64,000 nucleotides of DNA from Actinokineospora xionganensis (lineage in GTDB: Bacteria; Actinomycetota; Actinomycetes; Mycobacteriales; Pseudonocardiaceae): positions 117,633 to 181,632 of the forward strand of contig NZ_JABVED010000015.1 in NCBI RefSeq assembly GCF_014323725.1, read 5' to 3'. The stretch's first letter is position 1; every line of letters starts with the position of its first letter. A model generated the notes under the pieces. It was not told the DNA's origin. It saw only the letters and a list, made by a program, of their open reading frames with translations, and searched no databases. The position numbers and the translations under genes were made by a program. Positions 21,451 through 32,143 of the stretch are shown in pieces.

Positions 21451-23109
21451 ATGCGCAAACCACGCTGGATAGCAGCGTCGGTGATGCCCCTTGCACTCGC
21501 GCTCACGATCGCGGGTTGCGGCGGCGGCAGTGACAACGGAGGCGGCGGCGACACTGGAGCCGGTGGCAACAGCAACCCGGACGGCAAGCTGTCCGCGTTC
21601 GCGACCGAGCCTGAGAACCCGCTGGTCCCCGGCAACACGAACGAGAGCGGCGGCAGCAAGGTCGTCCGCGCTCTCTGGACCGGTCTGACCGAGTACGACG
21701 CGGTCACGGGCGAGTCGAAGAACGCGCACGCCGACAAGATCGAGACCACGGACTCCAAGGTCTACAAGGTCACGTTGAAGCCCGGCTGGAAGTTCCACGA
21801 CGGCACCGACGTCAAGGCGAAGAACTACGTCGACGCCTGGAACTGGACCGCTTACAGCCCCAACGGCACCCAGGGCGCCAGCTTCTTCGAGCAGGTCGAC
21901 GGCTACAAGGACGTCCACACCTCCGACCCGGATGGCACTGGCCCGCAGACGGCGCCGACGCCCACCACGAAGGAGATGAAGGGTCTCAAGGTCATTGACG
22001 ACACGACCTTCGAGATCACCCTCAGCGCGCCGTTCTCGGTCTTCCCGCTGAAGCTCGGCTACAACCCGTTCTACCCGATGCCGGACTCGTTCTTCGCCGA
22101 CCCGAAGGCGTTCGAGGCCAAGCCGGTCGGCAACGGCCCGTTCAAGTTCGTCTCGCGGACGCCGAACGCCGACATCACCCTGACTCGCTACGACGAGTAC
22201 CAGGGCGCGGGCAAGGCCAAGTTCAAGGACCTCGTCTTCAAGATCTTCGAGTCCAACGAGGCCGCCTACACCGCGACCGTGTCCGGTGAGCTCGACTTCC
22301 TCGACACCGTCCCGTCTTCGGGCCTCGCCGGCGGCAAGTACAAGACGGACATGCCGGACCGCAACGGTTCGACGCCGTACATGGGCAACCAGACCCTGAC
22401 GTTCCCCCTGTACGACCCGAAGTACGCGAGCCCGGACCTGCGCAAGGCCATCTCGCTGGCCATCAACCGCCAGGAGATCGTCGACAAGATCTTCGAAGGC
22501 ACCCGCCTTCCGGCCGATGGCTGGGTCAACCCGGCGGTCCCCGGCTACGCCAAGGGCCAGTGTGGCGAGCTCTGCACGTTCAACCCGGAGAAGGCCAAGG
22601 AATACCTGGCCAAGTCCGGCTTCACGGGCTCGATCGACCTGGTCACCAACGCTGACGGTGGGCACAAGGAGTGGATGACCGCGACGTGCAACAGCATCAA
22701 GAACGCGCTGGGCATCGAGTGCACCTACTCCCCGATCCCGACGTTCGCTGAGACCCGTCAGCAGATCAACGCCAAGGCGATGAAGAGCATCTTCCGCGCG
22801 GGCTGGATCGCCGACTACCCGTCGATCGAAAACTTCCTCAACCAGATCTACCGGACCGACGCGTCCGCGAACGACTCTGGATACTCGAGCAAGAAGGTCG
22901 ACGACCTGCTGGTCAAGGCCGACGCCGCGCCCAGCGTGGAAGAGGCCAACAAGCTCTACCAGGAGGCCGAGCGCGTGCTGGCCGAAGACATGCCGGTCAT
23001 CCCGCTGTGGAACCAGACCGCGCAGTACGCCTGGTCGGAGAAGATCGACAATGTCCGCCTGAGCTCGCTGCGTGAACTGGACCTCACCACGGTGACGGTC
23101 AAGAAGTAG
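21451..23109 (+). CDS. Peptide ABC transporter substrate-binding lipoprotein
   Basis: A 552-residue family 5 solute-binding protein (DppA/OppA type) that captures oligopeptides outside the membrane. The signal peptide ends at the lipobox LTIAGC, followed by a Gly/Ser/Asn linker. The family signature is KPGWKFHDGTDVKAKNYVDA. Later blocks are SLAINRQEIVDKIFEG and DMPVIPLWNQTAQYAW. It is the first gene of a five-gene operon with two permeases and two ATPases. A stable hairpin follows, which would favour excess binding protein over membrane components. Confidence 0.95.
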   Translation: MRKPRWIAASVMPLALALTIAGCGGGSDNGGGGDTGAGGNSNPDGKLSAFATEPENPLVPGNTNESGGSKVVRALWTGLTEYDAVTGESKNAHADKIETTDSKVYKVTLKPGWKFHDGTDVKAKNYVDAWNWTAYSPNGTQGASFFEQVDGYKDVHTSDPDGTGPQTAPTPTTKEMKGLKVIDDTTFEITLSAPFSVFPLKLGYNPFYPMPDSFFADPKAFEAKPVGNGPFKFVSRTPNADITLTRYDEYQGAGKAKFKDLVFKIFESNEAAYTATVSGELDFLDTVPSSGLAGGKYKTDMPDRNGSTPYMGNQTLTFPLYDPKYASPDLRKAISLAINRQEIVDKIFEGTRLPADGWVNPAVPGYAKGQCGELCTFNPEKAKEYLAKSGFTGSIDLVTNADGGHKEWMTATCNSIKNALGIECTYSPIPTFAETRQQINAKAMKSIFRAGWIADYPSIENFLNQIYRTDASANDSGYSSKKVDDLLVKADAAPSVEEANKLYQEAERVLAEDMPVIPLWNQTAQYAWSEKIDNVRLSSLRELDLTTVTVKK

Positions 23110-23119
23110 CCAGTAGTTC

Positions 23120-23162
23120 ACTCCGGGCTGGGGTGCGGTGATCCCGCACCCCAGCCCGGAGT
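23120..23162 (+). other. Intercistronic 19-bp stem hairpin after the binding-protein gene
   Basis: A perfect 19-bp stem (23120-23138 with 23144-23162) and a 5-nt loop lie between the binding-protein and first permease genes, without a T-run. In such operons these hairpins give partial termination or 3' protection of the upstream message. Confidence 0.7.
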
Positions 23163-23181
23163 CAGGTTAGGAGACAAACCC

Positions 23182-24111
23182 ATGGGGCGTTATGTCCTGC
23201 GTCGGCTACTACAACTGATCCCGGTCTTCATCGGGACGACCTTCTTGATCTACTGGCTGGTCTGGAGCCTGCCCGGCGATCCGTTCGCCGGGAAGTGCGG
23301 CGACCGCCCGTGTCCCGAGGCCTTCGTCGCCGCCATGACGGCGAAGTTCAACCTCGGCGACCCGGTTGTCGTCCAGTACGGCAAGTACATGATGAACCTG
23401 CTCCAGGGTGACTTCGGCATCACGTTCAGCGGTATCTCGGTCGGCGATCGCATCGCCACCGCCTACCCGAACACGATCCGCCTCGCGCTCGTCGCGCTGG
23501 CGATCGAAGCGGTGATCGGAATCTCGGCGGGGATCCTGACCGGCCTTCGCGGCCGAGGCTTCCTCGACAACCTGGTGCTCGTCACCACCCTGTTCCTTAT
23601 CTCCCTCCCCGTCTTCGTGACCGGCTTCGTGCTCCAGATCGTGCTCGGCTTCGAGCTCGGCTGGATCAAGACGACGGTTTCCGAATCACCCGCCCCGTGG
23701 GGTCAGCTCATCGTTCCAGGCTTCGTGCTGGGAAGCCTGTCGATGGCCTACGTCACGCGGCTGACGCGCAGTTCGATCGCGGAGAACAGGCGCTCCGACT
23801 ACGTGCGAACGGCAGTGGCCAAGGGCCTGCCGCAGAGCCGAGTCGTCGGTGTGCACCTTCTGCGCAACTCCGCGATCCCCGTGATCACGTTCCTCGGCAC
23901 CGACCTCGGTTCCCTCATGGGCGGCGCGATCATCACCGAGGGCATCTTCAACATCAAGGGCATCGGAAACCTCGTGTACCGGGGAATCCTGAGCAAGGAA
24001 GGCGTCATCGTCACCGGGGTGGTCACCCTGCTGGTGATGGTCTACCTGCTGTCCAACCTGATCGTTGACATGCTCTACGCAGTCCTAGACCCAAGGATTC
24101 GCTATGACTGA
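23182..24111 (+). CDS. Peptide ABC transporter permease, DppB type
   Basis: A 309-residue inner-membrane permease with six expected helices. The N-terminal MGRYVLRRLLQLIPVFIGTTF is typical of DppB/OppB. A periplasmic Cys-containing loop (GKCGDRPCPEAF) follows the first helix. The EAA loop contacting the ATPases is DYVRTAVAKGLPQSRVVGVH. The ATG follows TTAGGAG. Its 3' end overlaps the next gene by eight bases. Confidence 0.95.
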   Translation: MGRYVLRRLLQLIPVFIGTTFLIYWLVWSLPGDPFAGKCGDRPCPEAFVAAMTAKFNLGDPVVVQYGKYMMNLLQGDFGITFSGISVGDRIATAYPNTIRLALVALAIEAVIGISAGILTGLRGRGFLDNLVLVTTLFLISLPVFVTGFVLQIVLGFELGWIKTTVSESPAPWGQLIVPGFVLGSLSMAYVTRLTRSSIAENRRSDYVRTAVAKGLPQSRVVGVHLLRNSAIPVITFLGTDLGSLMGGAIITEGIFNIKGIGNLVYRGILSKEGVIVTGVVTLLVMVYLLSNLIVDMLYAVLDPRIRYD

Positions 24112-25069
24112 CCCGAGCAACGCGGCGACCGGAGCCGCGGTCACGAGCACGGCGTCCGACTCCGTCACCGCCGCCGAGCACGTCGAGAGCGCGGGCGCCA
24201 ACAAGCCCCGCAGTCTCGCCTCGGACGCCTGGCACGATCTGCGCAGGCGTCCGCTGTTCATCATCTCCGGCTCGTTGATCCTGGTCATCCTCGTGATGGC
24301 GGCGTTCCCCGGGCTGTTCACCTCGGTGGACCCGACCTACGCCGACCTCGGCAGAAGTCGCAACGGTCCGTCGTCGGACGCGTGGTTCGGCTACGACAAC
24401 CAGGGCGCCGACATCTTCGCGCGGACGATCTACGGCGCTCGCGCGTCGATCATCGTCGGTCTGTGCGCGACGATCCTGACCGTCCTCATCGGCGGCACGC
24501 TCGGCCTGCTGGCCGGCTACTACGGCGGCTGGCTCGACGGGCTCATGTCCCGGGTCGCCGACGTGTTCTTCGGCCTGCCGTTCGTGCTCGGCGCGATCGT
24601 GATCCTCTCGAGCTTCGGCGCCACCGGAAGCTCGAACATCGCCCAGATCATGTTCCTGGTCGTGGTGTCGATCTCGCTGCTGTCATGGCCGGTCTGCATG
24701 CGGATCATGCGGTCCGCGGCGATCACGGCGAAGCAGCAGGACTACGTGCGGGCCGCGCGGGCACTTGGCGCGAACTCGTCGCGGATCATCCTGCGGCACA
24801 TGCTGCCCAACGCCGCGGCCCCCGTCCTCGTGTACGCGACCATCGCCCTCGGCGCCTTCATCGGCGCGGAGGCGACACTGTCGTTCCTGGGCCTCGGCCT
24901 GCGGGCGCCGGTCGTGTCCTGGGGCGTGATGATCGCGGACTCGCGCGACATCATCCGGGTCGCACCGCACACGCTTCTGTTCCCGGCGGCGTTCTTGACC
25001 ACCACCGTGCTGGCCTTCGTGATGCTCGGCGACGCCGTGCGCGAAGCGCTGGACCCGAAGATGAGGTAA
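24104..25069 (+). CDS. Peptide ABC transporter permease, DppC type
   Basis: A 321-residue permease with a long polar N-terminal arm (about 45 residues) before the first helix. It has the usual DppC features: DNQGADIFARTIYGARASI, the EAA loop DYVRAARALGANSSRIILRH, and SFLGLGLRAPVVSWGVMI near the end. It pairs with the DppB-type permease to form the channel. The start overlaps the upstream stop. Confidence 0.95.
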   Translation: MTDPSNAATGAAVTSTASDSVTAAEHVESAGANKPRSLASDAWHDLRRRPLFIISGSLILVILVMAAFPGLFTSVDPTYADLGRSRNGPSSDAWFGYDNQGADIFARTIYGARASIIVGLCATILTVLIGGTLGLLAGYYGGWLDGLMSRVADVFFGLPFVLGAIVILSSFGATGSSNIAQIMFLVVVSISLLSWPVCMRIMRSAAITAKQQDYVRAARALGANSSRIILRHMLPNAAAPVLVYATIALGAFIGAEATLSFLGLGLRAPVVSWGVMIADSRDIIRVAPHTLLFPAAFLTTTVLAFVMLGDAVREALDPKMR

Positions 25070-25075
25070 GGCGGA

Positions 25076-26113
25076 ATGTCCGCTAACACTGAACAGTCCA
25101 TTATGGACTCCGAAGGGGCCGAGCCGGTTCCCGGCGCGCCGCTGCTCGAGGTGAAGGACCTCTTCGTCGAGTTCCGCACCCGTGACGGCGTCTCCAAGGT
25201 GCTCAACGGCGTCAGCTACCACGTCGAGGCCGGGGAAACCCTCGCGGTCCTCGGCGAGTCCGGTTCGGGCAAGAGCGTCACCGCCCAGACCATCATGGGC
25301 ATCCTCGACATGCCGCCCGGCCACATCATGGGCGGCTCGATCAAGTTCCACGGCGAGGAACTGCTCAAGGCCAGCGACAAGCGGCGGCGGGAGGTGCGTG
25401 GTTCGGGCATCGCCATGATCTTCCAGGACGCCCTTTCCGCGCTCAACCCGGTTTTCACCGTGGGCTTCCAGATCGAGGAGCAGCTGCGACTGCGCAAGGG
25501 TATGTCCCGAAAGGACGCTCGTGCCCGCGCCATCGAACTGCTCGACCTGGTGAAGATCCCCGGCGCCAAGCGACGCGTGCGGCAGTACCCGCACGAGTTC
25601 TCCGGCGGTATGCGGCAGCGCGCGATGATCGCGATGTCGCTGGCGCTCGACCCGGAGATGCTCATCGCCGACGAGCCGACCACCGCCCTGGACGTCACCG
25701 TGCAGGCCCAGATCATGGACCTGCTCAAGGAACTCCAGGTCGAGCGGAACATGGGCATGATCCTGATCACCCACGACCTCGGCGTCGTCGCCGAGGTCGC
25801 GGACCGGATCGCGGTCATGTACGCGGGCCGGATCGTGGAGCAGTCCGACGCGCTGTCGCTGTACCGCAAGCCGGGGCACCCCTACACCAAGGGTCTGCTC
25901 GAATCCCTGCCGCGGCTCGACCAGCGGGGCCAAGAGCTGATGACGATCAAGGGCCTGCCGCCGAGTCTGCTCAAGATCCCGACGGGCTGCCCCTTCCATC
26001 CCCGCTGCCCGATGGTCCAGGACGTCTGCAAGACCGACGTCCCGCCGCAGCACCGCCTGATGCCCGGCCGGATGAGCGCCTGCCACTTCGCTGAGGAGCT
26101 GATCTCCGAGTGA
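25076..26113 (+). CDS. Peptide ABC transporter ATPase, DppD type
   Basis: A 345-residue ATPase energising the permease pair. Walker A is GESGSGKS, the signature motif is [13 protein letters not shown], and Walker B is [14 protein letters not shown]. The C-terminal oligopeptide extension contains [14 protein letters not shown], a Cys cluster known in DppD/OppD proteins. It overlaps the next ATPase gene by four bases (GTGA). Confidence 0.96.
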   Translation: MSANTEQSIMDSEGAEPVPGAPLLEVKDLFVEFRTRDGVSKVLNGVSYHVEAGETLAVLGESGSGKSVTAQTIMGILDMPPGHIMGGSIKFHGEELLKASDKRRREVRGSGIAMIFQDALSALNPVFTVGFQIEEQLRLRKGMSRKDARARAIELLDLVKIPGAKRRVRQYPHEFSGGMRQRAMIAMSLALDPEMLIADEPTTALDVTVQAQIMDLLKELQVERNMGMILITHDLGVVAEVADRIAVMYAGRIVEQSDALSLYRKPGHPYTKGLLESLPRLDQRGQELMTIKGLPPSLLKIPTGCPFHPRCPMVQDVCKTDVPPQHRLMPGRMSACHFAEELISE

Positions 26114-27108
26114 CCGACAACATCCTTGAGGTGCGCGACCTCGTCAAGCACTTCCCGGTCAAGGTGGGCGTGCTGTTCAAGCGCACGGTCGGCCACGTCC
26201 GCGCGGTCGACGGCGTGTCCTTCGACCTGCGGCGCGGCGAGACCCTCGGCGTGGTCGGCGAGTCCGGCTGCGGCAAGTCGACCCTCGCCCAGGTGCTGAT
26301 GCGCCTGGAGCCGCCCACCGGCGGCAGCGCGAAGTTCGAGGGCCGGGACATGTTCGCGATGAAGGGCCCGGAGCTGCGCAAGCTGCGCCGGGACATCCAG
26401 ATCGTGCTGCAGGACCCGTACACGTCGCTCAACCCGCGGATGACGGTCGGCGACATCATCGGCGAGCCGTTCGAGATCCACCCCGAGGTGGCGCCGAAGG
26501 GTTCGCGGGCGAAGAAGGTGCGCGAGCTGCTCGACGTGGTCGGGCTCAACCCCGAGCACATCAACCGCTACCCGCACCAGTTCTCCGGCGGCCAGCGCCA
26601 GCGCATCGGCATCGCCCGCGCGCTCGCGTTGCGCCCCAAGGTGATCGTCTGCGACGAGCCGGTGTCCGCTTTGGACGTCTCGATCCAGGCGCAGGTCATG
26701 AACCTGCTGGGCGACCTGCAGTCCGAGTTCGGGTTGTCCTACGTCTTCATCGCGCACGACCTGTCGGTGGTCCGCCACCTGTCGGACCGGGTCGCGGTGA
26801 TGTACCTGGGCAAGGTCGTCGAGATCGGCACCGAGCAGGAGATCTACGAGCACCCGACGCACCCCTACACCCAGGCGCTGCTCTCCGCGGTGCCGGTGCC
26901 GGACCCGGAACTGCGGGGCCAGCGCCAGATCATCCGGCTCGAGGGTGACGTCCCCAGCCCGGTCGACCCGCCGTCGGGCTGCCGCTTCCGCACGCGCTGC
27001 TGGAAGGCGCAGGACATCTGCGCCGAAGAGGAGCCCGCGCTGATCACCAGGGTGGCGGCGCATCCCAGCGCCTGTCACTTCGCTGAAGAGAAGTCGGTTG
27101 TGCCCTGA
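26110..27108 (+). CDS. Peptide ABC transporter ATPase, DppF type
   Basis: A 332-residue partner ATPase. Walker A is GESGCGKST, the signature is [16 protein letters not shown], and Walker B is [14 protein letters not shown]. The C-terminal extension has [15 protein letters not shown]. It is the last gene of the transporter operon. The downstream subtilase starts 38 bases later and could be cotranscribed, linking extracellular proteolysis to peptide uptake. Confidence 0.96.
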   Translation: MTDNILEVRDLVKHFPVKVGVLFKRTVGHVRAVDGVSFDLRRGETLGVVGESGCGKSTLAQVLMRLEPPTGGSAKFEGRDMFAMKGPELRKLRRDIQIVLQDPYTSLNPRMTVGDIIGEPFEIHPEVAPKGSRAKKVRELLDVVGLNPEHINRYPHQFSGGQRQRIGIARALALRPKVIVCDEPVSALDVSIQAQVMNLLGDLQSEFGLSYVFIAHDLSVVRHLSDRVAVMYLGKVVEIGTEQEIYEHPTHPYTQALLSAVPVPDPELRGQRQIIRLEGDVPSPVDPPSGCRFRTRCWKAQDICAEEEPALITRVAAHPSACHFAEEKSVVP

Positions 27109-27146
27109 TGTCCGGGAACACTGGAGAGAGTCGAACAGGAGTACGC

Positions 27147-28871
<1,725 letters not shown>

Positions 28872-28882
28872 CCGTTTGACCG

Positions 28883-28916
28883 ACGATGGCCCCCTCCGGT
28901 TGGAGGGGGCCATCGT
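28883..28916 (+). terminator. Terminator after the subtilase gene
   Basis: A perfect 15-bp stem (ACGATGGCCCCCTCC with its complement) has a GGTT loop, followed by TGTCTTAT. It lies between the subtilase stop and the convergent small gene, so it may act in both directions. Confidence 0.85.
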
Positions 28917-28920
28917 TGTC

Positions 28921-29136
28921 TTATCGGGCATGCAGAACAGGCGTTGGCCGATGTAGGCGCACCTGACGTGCTGTCTCTTCGAGCACCTCAGCCAACGCGT
29001 CGGCTTGGTCGGCTGATGCCCAACCGACCACGAGTCCACTCGCATGATGACGCAGGCGTGCCGGAATGGGGTCCATCTTGCGCGCCGGCGCGACCAGATT
29101 GGCGGCCAAGTCGGCCTGTTCGGGAGTCGTGATCAT
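28921..29136 (-). CDS. Small hypothetical protein coupled to a zinc-finger protein
   Basis: A 71-residue protein starting MITTPEQADLAANLVAPA. It is predicted helical, without Cys, signal or membrane segment; ASADQADALAEVLEE is an amphipathic helix. I do not recognise the family. Its ATG overlaps the stop of the upstream zinc-finger gene (ATGA), so the two are translated together. It ends against the subtilase terminator. Confidence 0.6.
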   Translation of the reverse strand: MITTPEQADLAANLVAPARKMDPIPARLRHHASGLVVGWASADQADALAEVLEETARQVRLHRPTPVLHAR

Positions 29137-29372
29137 CTGCGACTCCTGCCGGACGAGGCACGAGTCGCACTCTCCTGCGCGATCCATCCGGAGTTGCATG
29201 CGCGGCACATCCCACGGCGAACATCACGGCGAAAGTCTTCTGTGGGCAGCTCTACGGTAAGCCCGCACACCGTCTGGTACGTCGCTCCAGGGAGTGGCGG
29301 AAGCAGGGCGTCGCCCGCGTTGGGGATGGCGTGAAGTTCTCCGGCTGCCCCCTGCCATTGGTATGGACGCAT
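29133..29372 (-). CDS. Short zinc-finger-like protein of the Pseudonocardiales type
   Basis: A 79-residue protein starting MRPYQWQGAAGELHAIPNAG. It carries TVCGLTVELP and, about 20 residues on, GMCRACNSGW, so three Cys plus an upstream His could bind zinc. Similar small proteins are common next to XRE/DUF5753 regulators in this order of bacteria. A GAGGAGG Shine-Dalgarno precedes the ATG at 29372. It is divergent from the DUF6879/XRE unit, with about 150 bases between starts, and therefore may share its control. Confidence 0.65.
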   Translation of the reverse strand: MRPYQWQGAAGELHAIPNAGDALLPPLPGATYQTVCGLTVELPTEDFRRDVRRGMCRACNSGWIAQESATRASSGRSRR

Positions 29373-29461
29373 GGGCACCTCCTCGACACGAGCCTGACGT
29401 AGAATCCATAGAATCTCACTACCGATCACCCGTTCGATCTAATGTCAGAGGTGGCTATGGT

Positions 29462-29486
29462 CGCTACCAGCAGGATGTTGGTAGCG
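29462..29486. promoter_or_regulatory. Candidate operator dyad upstream of the DUF6879/XRE unit
   Basis: CGCTACCA at 29462-29469 and TGGTAGCG at 29479-29486 form a perfect 8-bp dyad with a 9-nt spacer, 41 bases before the GTG at 29527. It sits in the divergent spacer and is a natural candidate site for the XRE regulator encoded two genes downstream. Confidence 0.45.
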
Positions 29487-29526
29487 TCGAAAGCGCGAAT
29501 TCTGCAGATTGCACGAAGGAGTGGCC

Positions 29527-29736
29527 GTGAAACCGTCCCATCTGGGGTCGACCTCCAAGAACGGCGGCTGTCCGGAGCTCTACGCCACGGACCGAGGGAC
29601 CTACGTCGTCCAGGGAACCAAGGTCACTGACCCGGAAGCCCTGGCGACTCTCAGGGCGAGAGGCATGCCAGATCATGAGACCGCCGTAGAGACCCCGGTG
29701 GCACTGTTGAACTTCGCGCCGAAGAGTGGCGTGTGA
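29527..29736 (+). CDS. Small acidic/polar protein heading the DUF6879/XRE unit
   Basis: A 69-residue protein. The core CPELYATDRGTYVVQGTKV followed by a helical DPEALATLRARGM resembles short proteins that precede DUF6879 genes in actinomycetes; I know no function for them. The GTG at 29527 has GAAGGA six bases upstream. It overlaps the DUF6879 gene by four bases (GTGA). The role filled by DUF397 proteins in WhiJ-like loci may be taken by this protein here. Confidence 0.7.
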   Translation: MKPSHLGSTSKNGGCPELYATDRGTYVVQGTKVTDPEALATLRARGMPDHETAVETPVALLNFAPKSGV

Positions 29737-30266
29737 CTGGACAACACCTCGCGCCAGGTGAGCTGGGACAGCTGTTCGCCGCGGTCCGTCGCTCGTGTTG
29801 GCGTTGGGAGTGTCAGCGACGCTACGCCGTGGACGAATCCGAGTTACGGGCGTGGCGGGATGGTCGCACCCTCCCGGAGTCCCAAGCGGACCAAGCCTGG
29901 GAGGCGTACATCAGGGGCTTGCGGGCCGCGGATATCGCGTTCGAGCGGGTTCGCATGGTGCACGAGCCGCCCACCGAATACCAACGGTGGATCTATACGA
30001 CTACGGCCAGGAACGTTCGTATCGGCGAGGACGTGCGGTGGCTGAGTGAATCGGACTGCAGGCGGCTGGAGATGCCGGCTGACGACTTCTATCTCATTGA
30101 CGACCAGCGCGTCGCGGTCCTGCGATTCGACAGGCTCGGCGAGATGGTGGCGATTGATGTCGCTGACGACTCGGACACTCTCGCGCTCTATCGGACCTAT
30201 CGTGATCGCGCCTGGGCGGTCGCCACCAGCCACCACCTCTACGATCCAGCGCATGGTGAGTGCTGA
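29733..30266 (+). CDS. DUF6879 family protein
   Basis: A 177-residue cytoplasmic protein. The N-terminal half has SCWRWECQRRYAVDESE, and the C-terminal half has the conserved DFYLIDDQRVAVLRFD typical of DUF6879 partners of XRE/DUF5753 regulators. The function is unknown. Codon 38 is a rare TTA. It overlaps both neighbours (4 bases upstream, 14 bases downstream), so the three genes form one tightly coupled unit. Confidence 0.75.
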   Translation: MTGQHLAPGELGQLFAAVRRSCWRWECQRRYAVDESELRAWRDGRTLPESQADQAWEAYIRGLRAADIAFERVRMVHEPPTEYQRWIYTTTARNVRIGEDVRWLSESDCRRLEMPADDFYLIDDQRVAVLRFDRLGEMVAIDVADDSDTLALYRTYRDRAWAVATSHHLYDPAHGEC

Positions 30267-31083
30267 GAAGCGGCAGCTCGAATTCGCTGACCGCCTTCGA
30301 CAGTTCCGATCAAGCTCGGGTTTCGGCACTGGCAAGGACTTCGCCGAACACATCGGCTGGCAGGCGTCGAAGGTGAGCCGGATCGAGAACGGTCGGACTC
30401 TTCCTTCGGACGCGGATGTCGCCGAATGGCTTCGCGCCGTGAAAGTGTCCGAGTCCGAGGCCGACTCGGTGCGCGACGAGCTGCGTGAGATCAGGCTTGC
30501 CCGGGACCGCTGGCGCCGACAACTTCGCGAGGGCCACGCCGACCGCCAGCGCCGTGAGGCTGAGGCGGAACAAGAGGCGACTCGTCTGGTGTCGGTCGAG
30601 TTCTTCGTTGTCCCGGGTCTCGCGCAAGCTGCCGACTACGCCCGCCACCTGTTCGTAATGGCAGCCCGCTTGCACGAGACACCGAGTGATACCGAAGCGG
30701 CGGTGGCTGAGCGGATTCGACGGCAAGCCGTGCTCTACGACTCGACAAAGACCGTCGAGATCCTCGTCGGCGAATCAGCCCTGCGATATCCGATCTGCCC
30801 GGCGCCGATCATGCGCGCCCAGGTGGATCGACTGCTCGGGCTCCTCGACCTTCGGCATGTCCGTCTTGGCATCGTTCCGCTGGATACCGAGCTTCCGACC
30901 ATCACCATGCACGGCTATGCCATCCTCGACGATGAGGTCACCGTCGAGATCAATCACACGGAGCTCAGGATCACCGATGTCGATGATGTCGAACTCTACG
31001 AACGGATCACCGCAGATCTGTGGCGGATAGCGCTCGAAGGCGACGAGGCACGCGCGATGCTGAGGAAGGGCTATCGTGCCTGA
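30253..31083 (+). CDS. XRE-family regulator with DUF5753 sensor domain
   Basis: A 276-residue WhiJ-like regulator. The helix-turn-helix spans about residues 10-70 (TGKDFAEHIGWQASKVSRIE is the recognition part). A charged helical linker and the DUF5753 domain (about 105-276) follow, with FFVVPGLAQAADYARHLF, RRQAVLYDSTKTVEILVGES and LPTITMHGYAILDDEV. DUF5753 is thought to sense an unknown signal. The ATG at 30253 lies inside the DUF6879 gene; a GTG follows at 30256. The 3' end overlaps the asparaginase gene by eight bases. Confidence 0.9.
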   Translation: MVSAEKRQLEFADRLRQFRSSSGFGTGKDFAEHIGWQASKVSRIENGRTLPSDADVAEWLRAVKVSESEADSVRDELREIRLARDRWRRQLREGHADRQRREAEAEQEATRLVSVEFFVVPGLAQAADYARHLFVMAARLHETPSDTEAAVAERIRRQAVLYDSTKTVEILVGESALRYPICPAPIMRAQVDRLLGLLDLRHVRLGIVPLDTELPTITMHGYAILDDEVTVEINHTELRITDVDDVELYERITADLWRIALEGDEARAMLRKGYRA

Positions 31084-32071
31084 CTCAAACCACGCGCCGA
31101 AGGTGGTCGTATTCGGCCTGGGCGGCACCATCGCCATGACGGCGGACTCGGGCGGCGGGGTGGTGCCCACGCTCTCGGTCGAGCAACTCGTCGCGGCGGT
31201 GCCGGGGCTCGCGGAGTCCGGGATCGACGTCGAGGTGGAGGACTTCCGGCGGGTTCCGGGCGCGTCCCTGTCGTTCGACGACCTCGACGCGCTCGCCGCC
31301 GAGGTCGAGCGGCGGCTCGACGGTGGCGCGGACGGGGTGGTGATCAGCCAGGGCACCGACACGATCGAGGAGACGGCGTACTTCCTCGACCTCGTGCACA
31401 CCCGGGCGGAGCCGGTCGTGGTCACCGGGGCGATGCGCAACCCGACCCTGGCGGGCGCGGACGGTCCCGCGAACCTGCTCGCCGCGATCCGGACGGCGGC
31501 CAGTCCACCGGCCCGCGACCTCGGCGCGCTGGTCGTGTTCGCCGACGAGATCCATGCCGCCTGTCGGGTCCGCAAGACGCACTCGACCAGCGGCGGCACT
31601 TTCCAGTCGCCCAACGGCGGCGCGCTCGGCTACGTGGTCGAGGGCGACGCCCGGATCCTGAACCGCCCGGTCCGGTGGCTACCGGCCCAGGTGGACGGTC
31701 CGGCGGGGCAGCCGACCGTCGCCCTCGTGACCATGACCCTCGGCGACGACGGCACGGTGCTCGACGCCGTCGCTGACCGGGCGGACGGGCTGGTGGTCGC
31801 GGCGTTCGGGGTGGGGCATGTGCCCAGCGGGGTCGTCGACCGGCTTGGCCTGGTGGCCGCGCGGATCCCGGTCGTGCTCGCGTCCCGCACGGGCTCGGGC
31901 CCGGTGCTCACCGAGACCTACGCGTTCCCCGGGTCGGAGTCCGACCTGCTGGGGCGGGGCCTGATCCCGGCCGGGTTCCTCGACCCGCTGAAGGCCCGCA
32001 TTCTCCTGCGCCATCTGCTCTCCCGCGGCGCGAGCCTGGCGAGCATCCGGGACGCCTTCGCCTGCGTCTGA
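31076..32071 (+). CDS. Type I-like L-asparaginase
   Basis: A 331-residue amidohydrolase converting asparagine to aspartate and ammonia. The first active-site Thr lies in VFGLGGTIAMTAD and the second in ISQGTDTIEETAYFLD. No signal peptide is visible, so it should be cytoplasmic. VTGAMRNPTLAGADGPANLL is also typical. The GTG start at 31076 overlaps the regulator gene, so expression is probably coupled to the XRE unit, although a functional link is not obvious. Confidence 0.92.
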   Translation: MPDSNHAPKVVVFGLGGTIAMTADSGGGVVPTLSVEQLVAAVPGLAESGIDVEVEDFRRVPGASLSFDDLDALAAEVERRLDGGADGVVISQGTDTIEETAYFLDLVHTRAEPVVVTGAMRNPTLAGADGPANLLAAIRTAASPPARDLGALVVFADEIHAACRVRKTHSTSGGTFQSPNGGALGYVVEGDARILNRPVRWLPAQVDGPAGQPTVALVTMTLGDDGTVLDAVADRADGLVVAAFGVGHVPSGVVDRLGLVAARIPVVLASRTGSGPVLTETYAFPGSESDLLGRGLIPAGFLDPLKARILLRHLLSRGASLASIRDAFACV

Positions 32072-32080
32072 GTTGCGCTT

Positions 32081-32092
32081 GCTTGATCAAGC
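32081..32092. promoter_or_regulatory. 12-bp palindrome upstream of the orphan DUF5753 gene
   Basis: GCTTGATCAAGC is a perfect palindrome, followed by GCGCTAAATGGG which could contain a -10 box. It lies between the asparaginase stop and the start at 32144, a plausible operator position. Confidence 0.4.
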
Positions 32093-32143
32093 GCGCTAAA
32101 TGGGATCACCTGCATCATCGGGCGGCCCGAATGAGGTGGCGTG

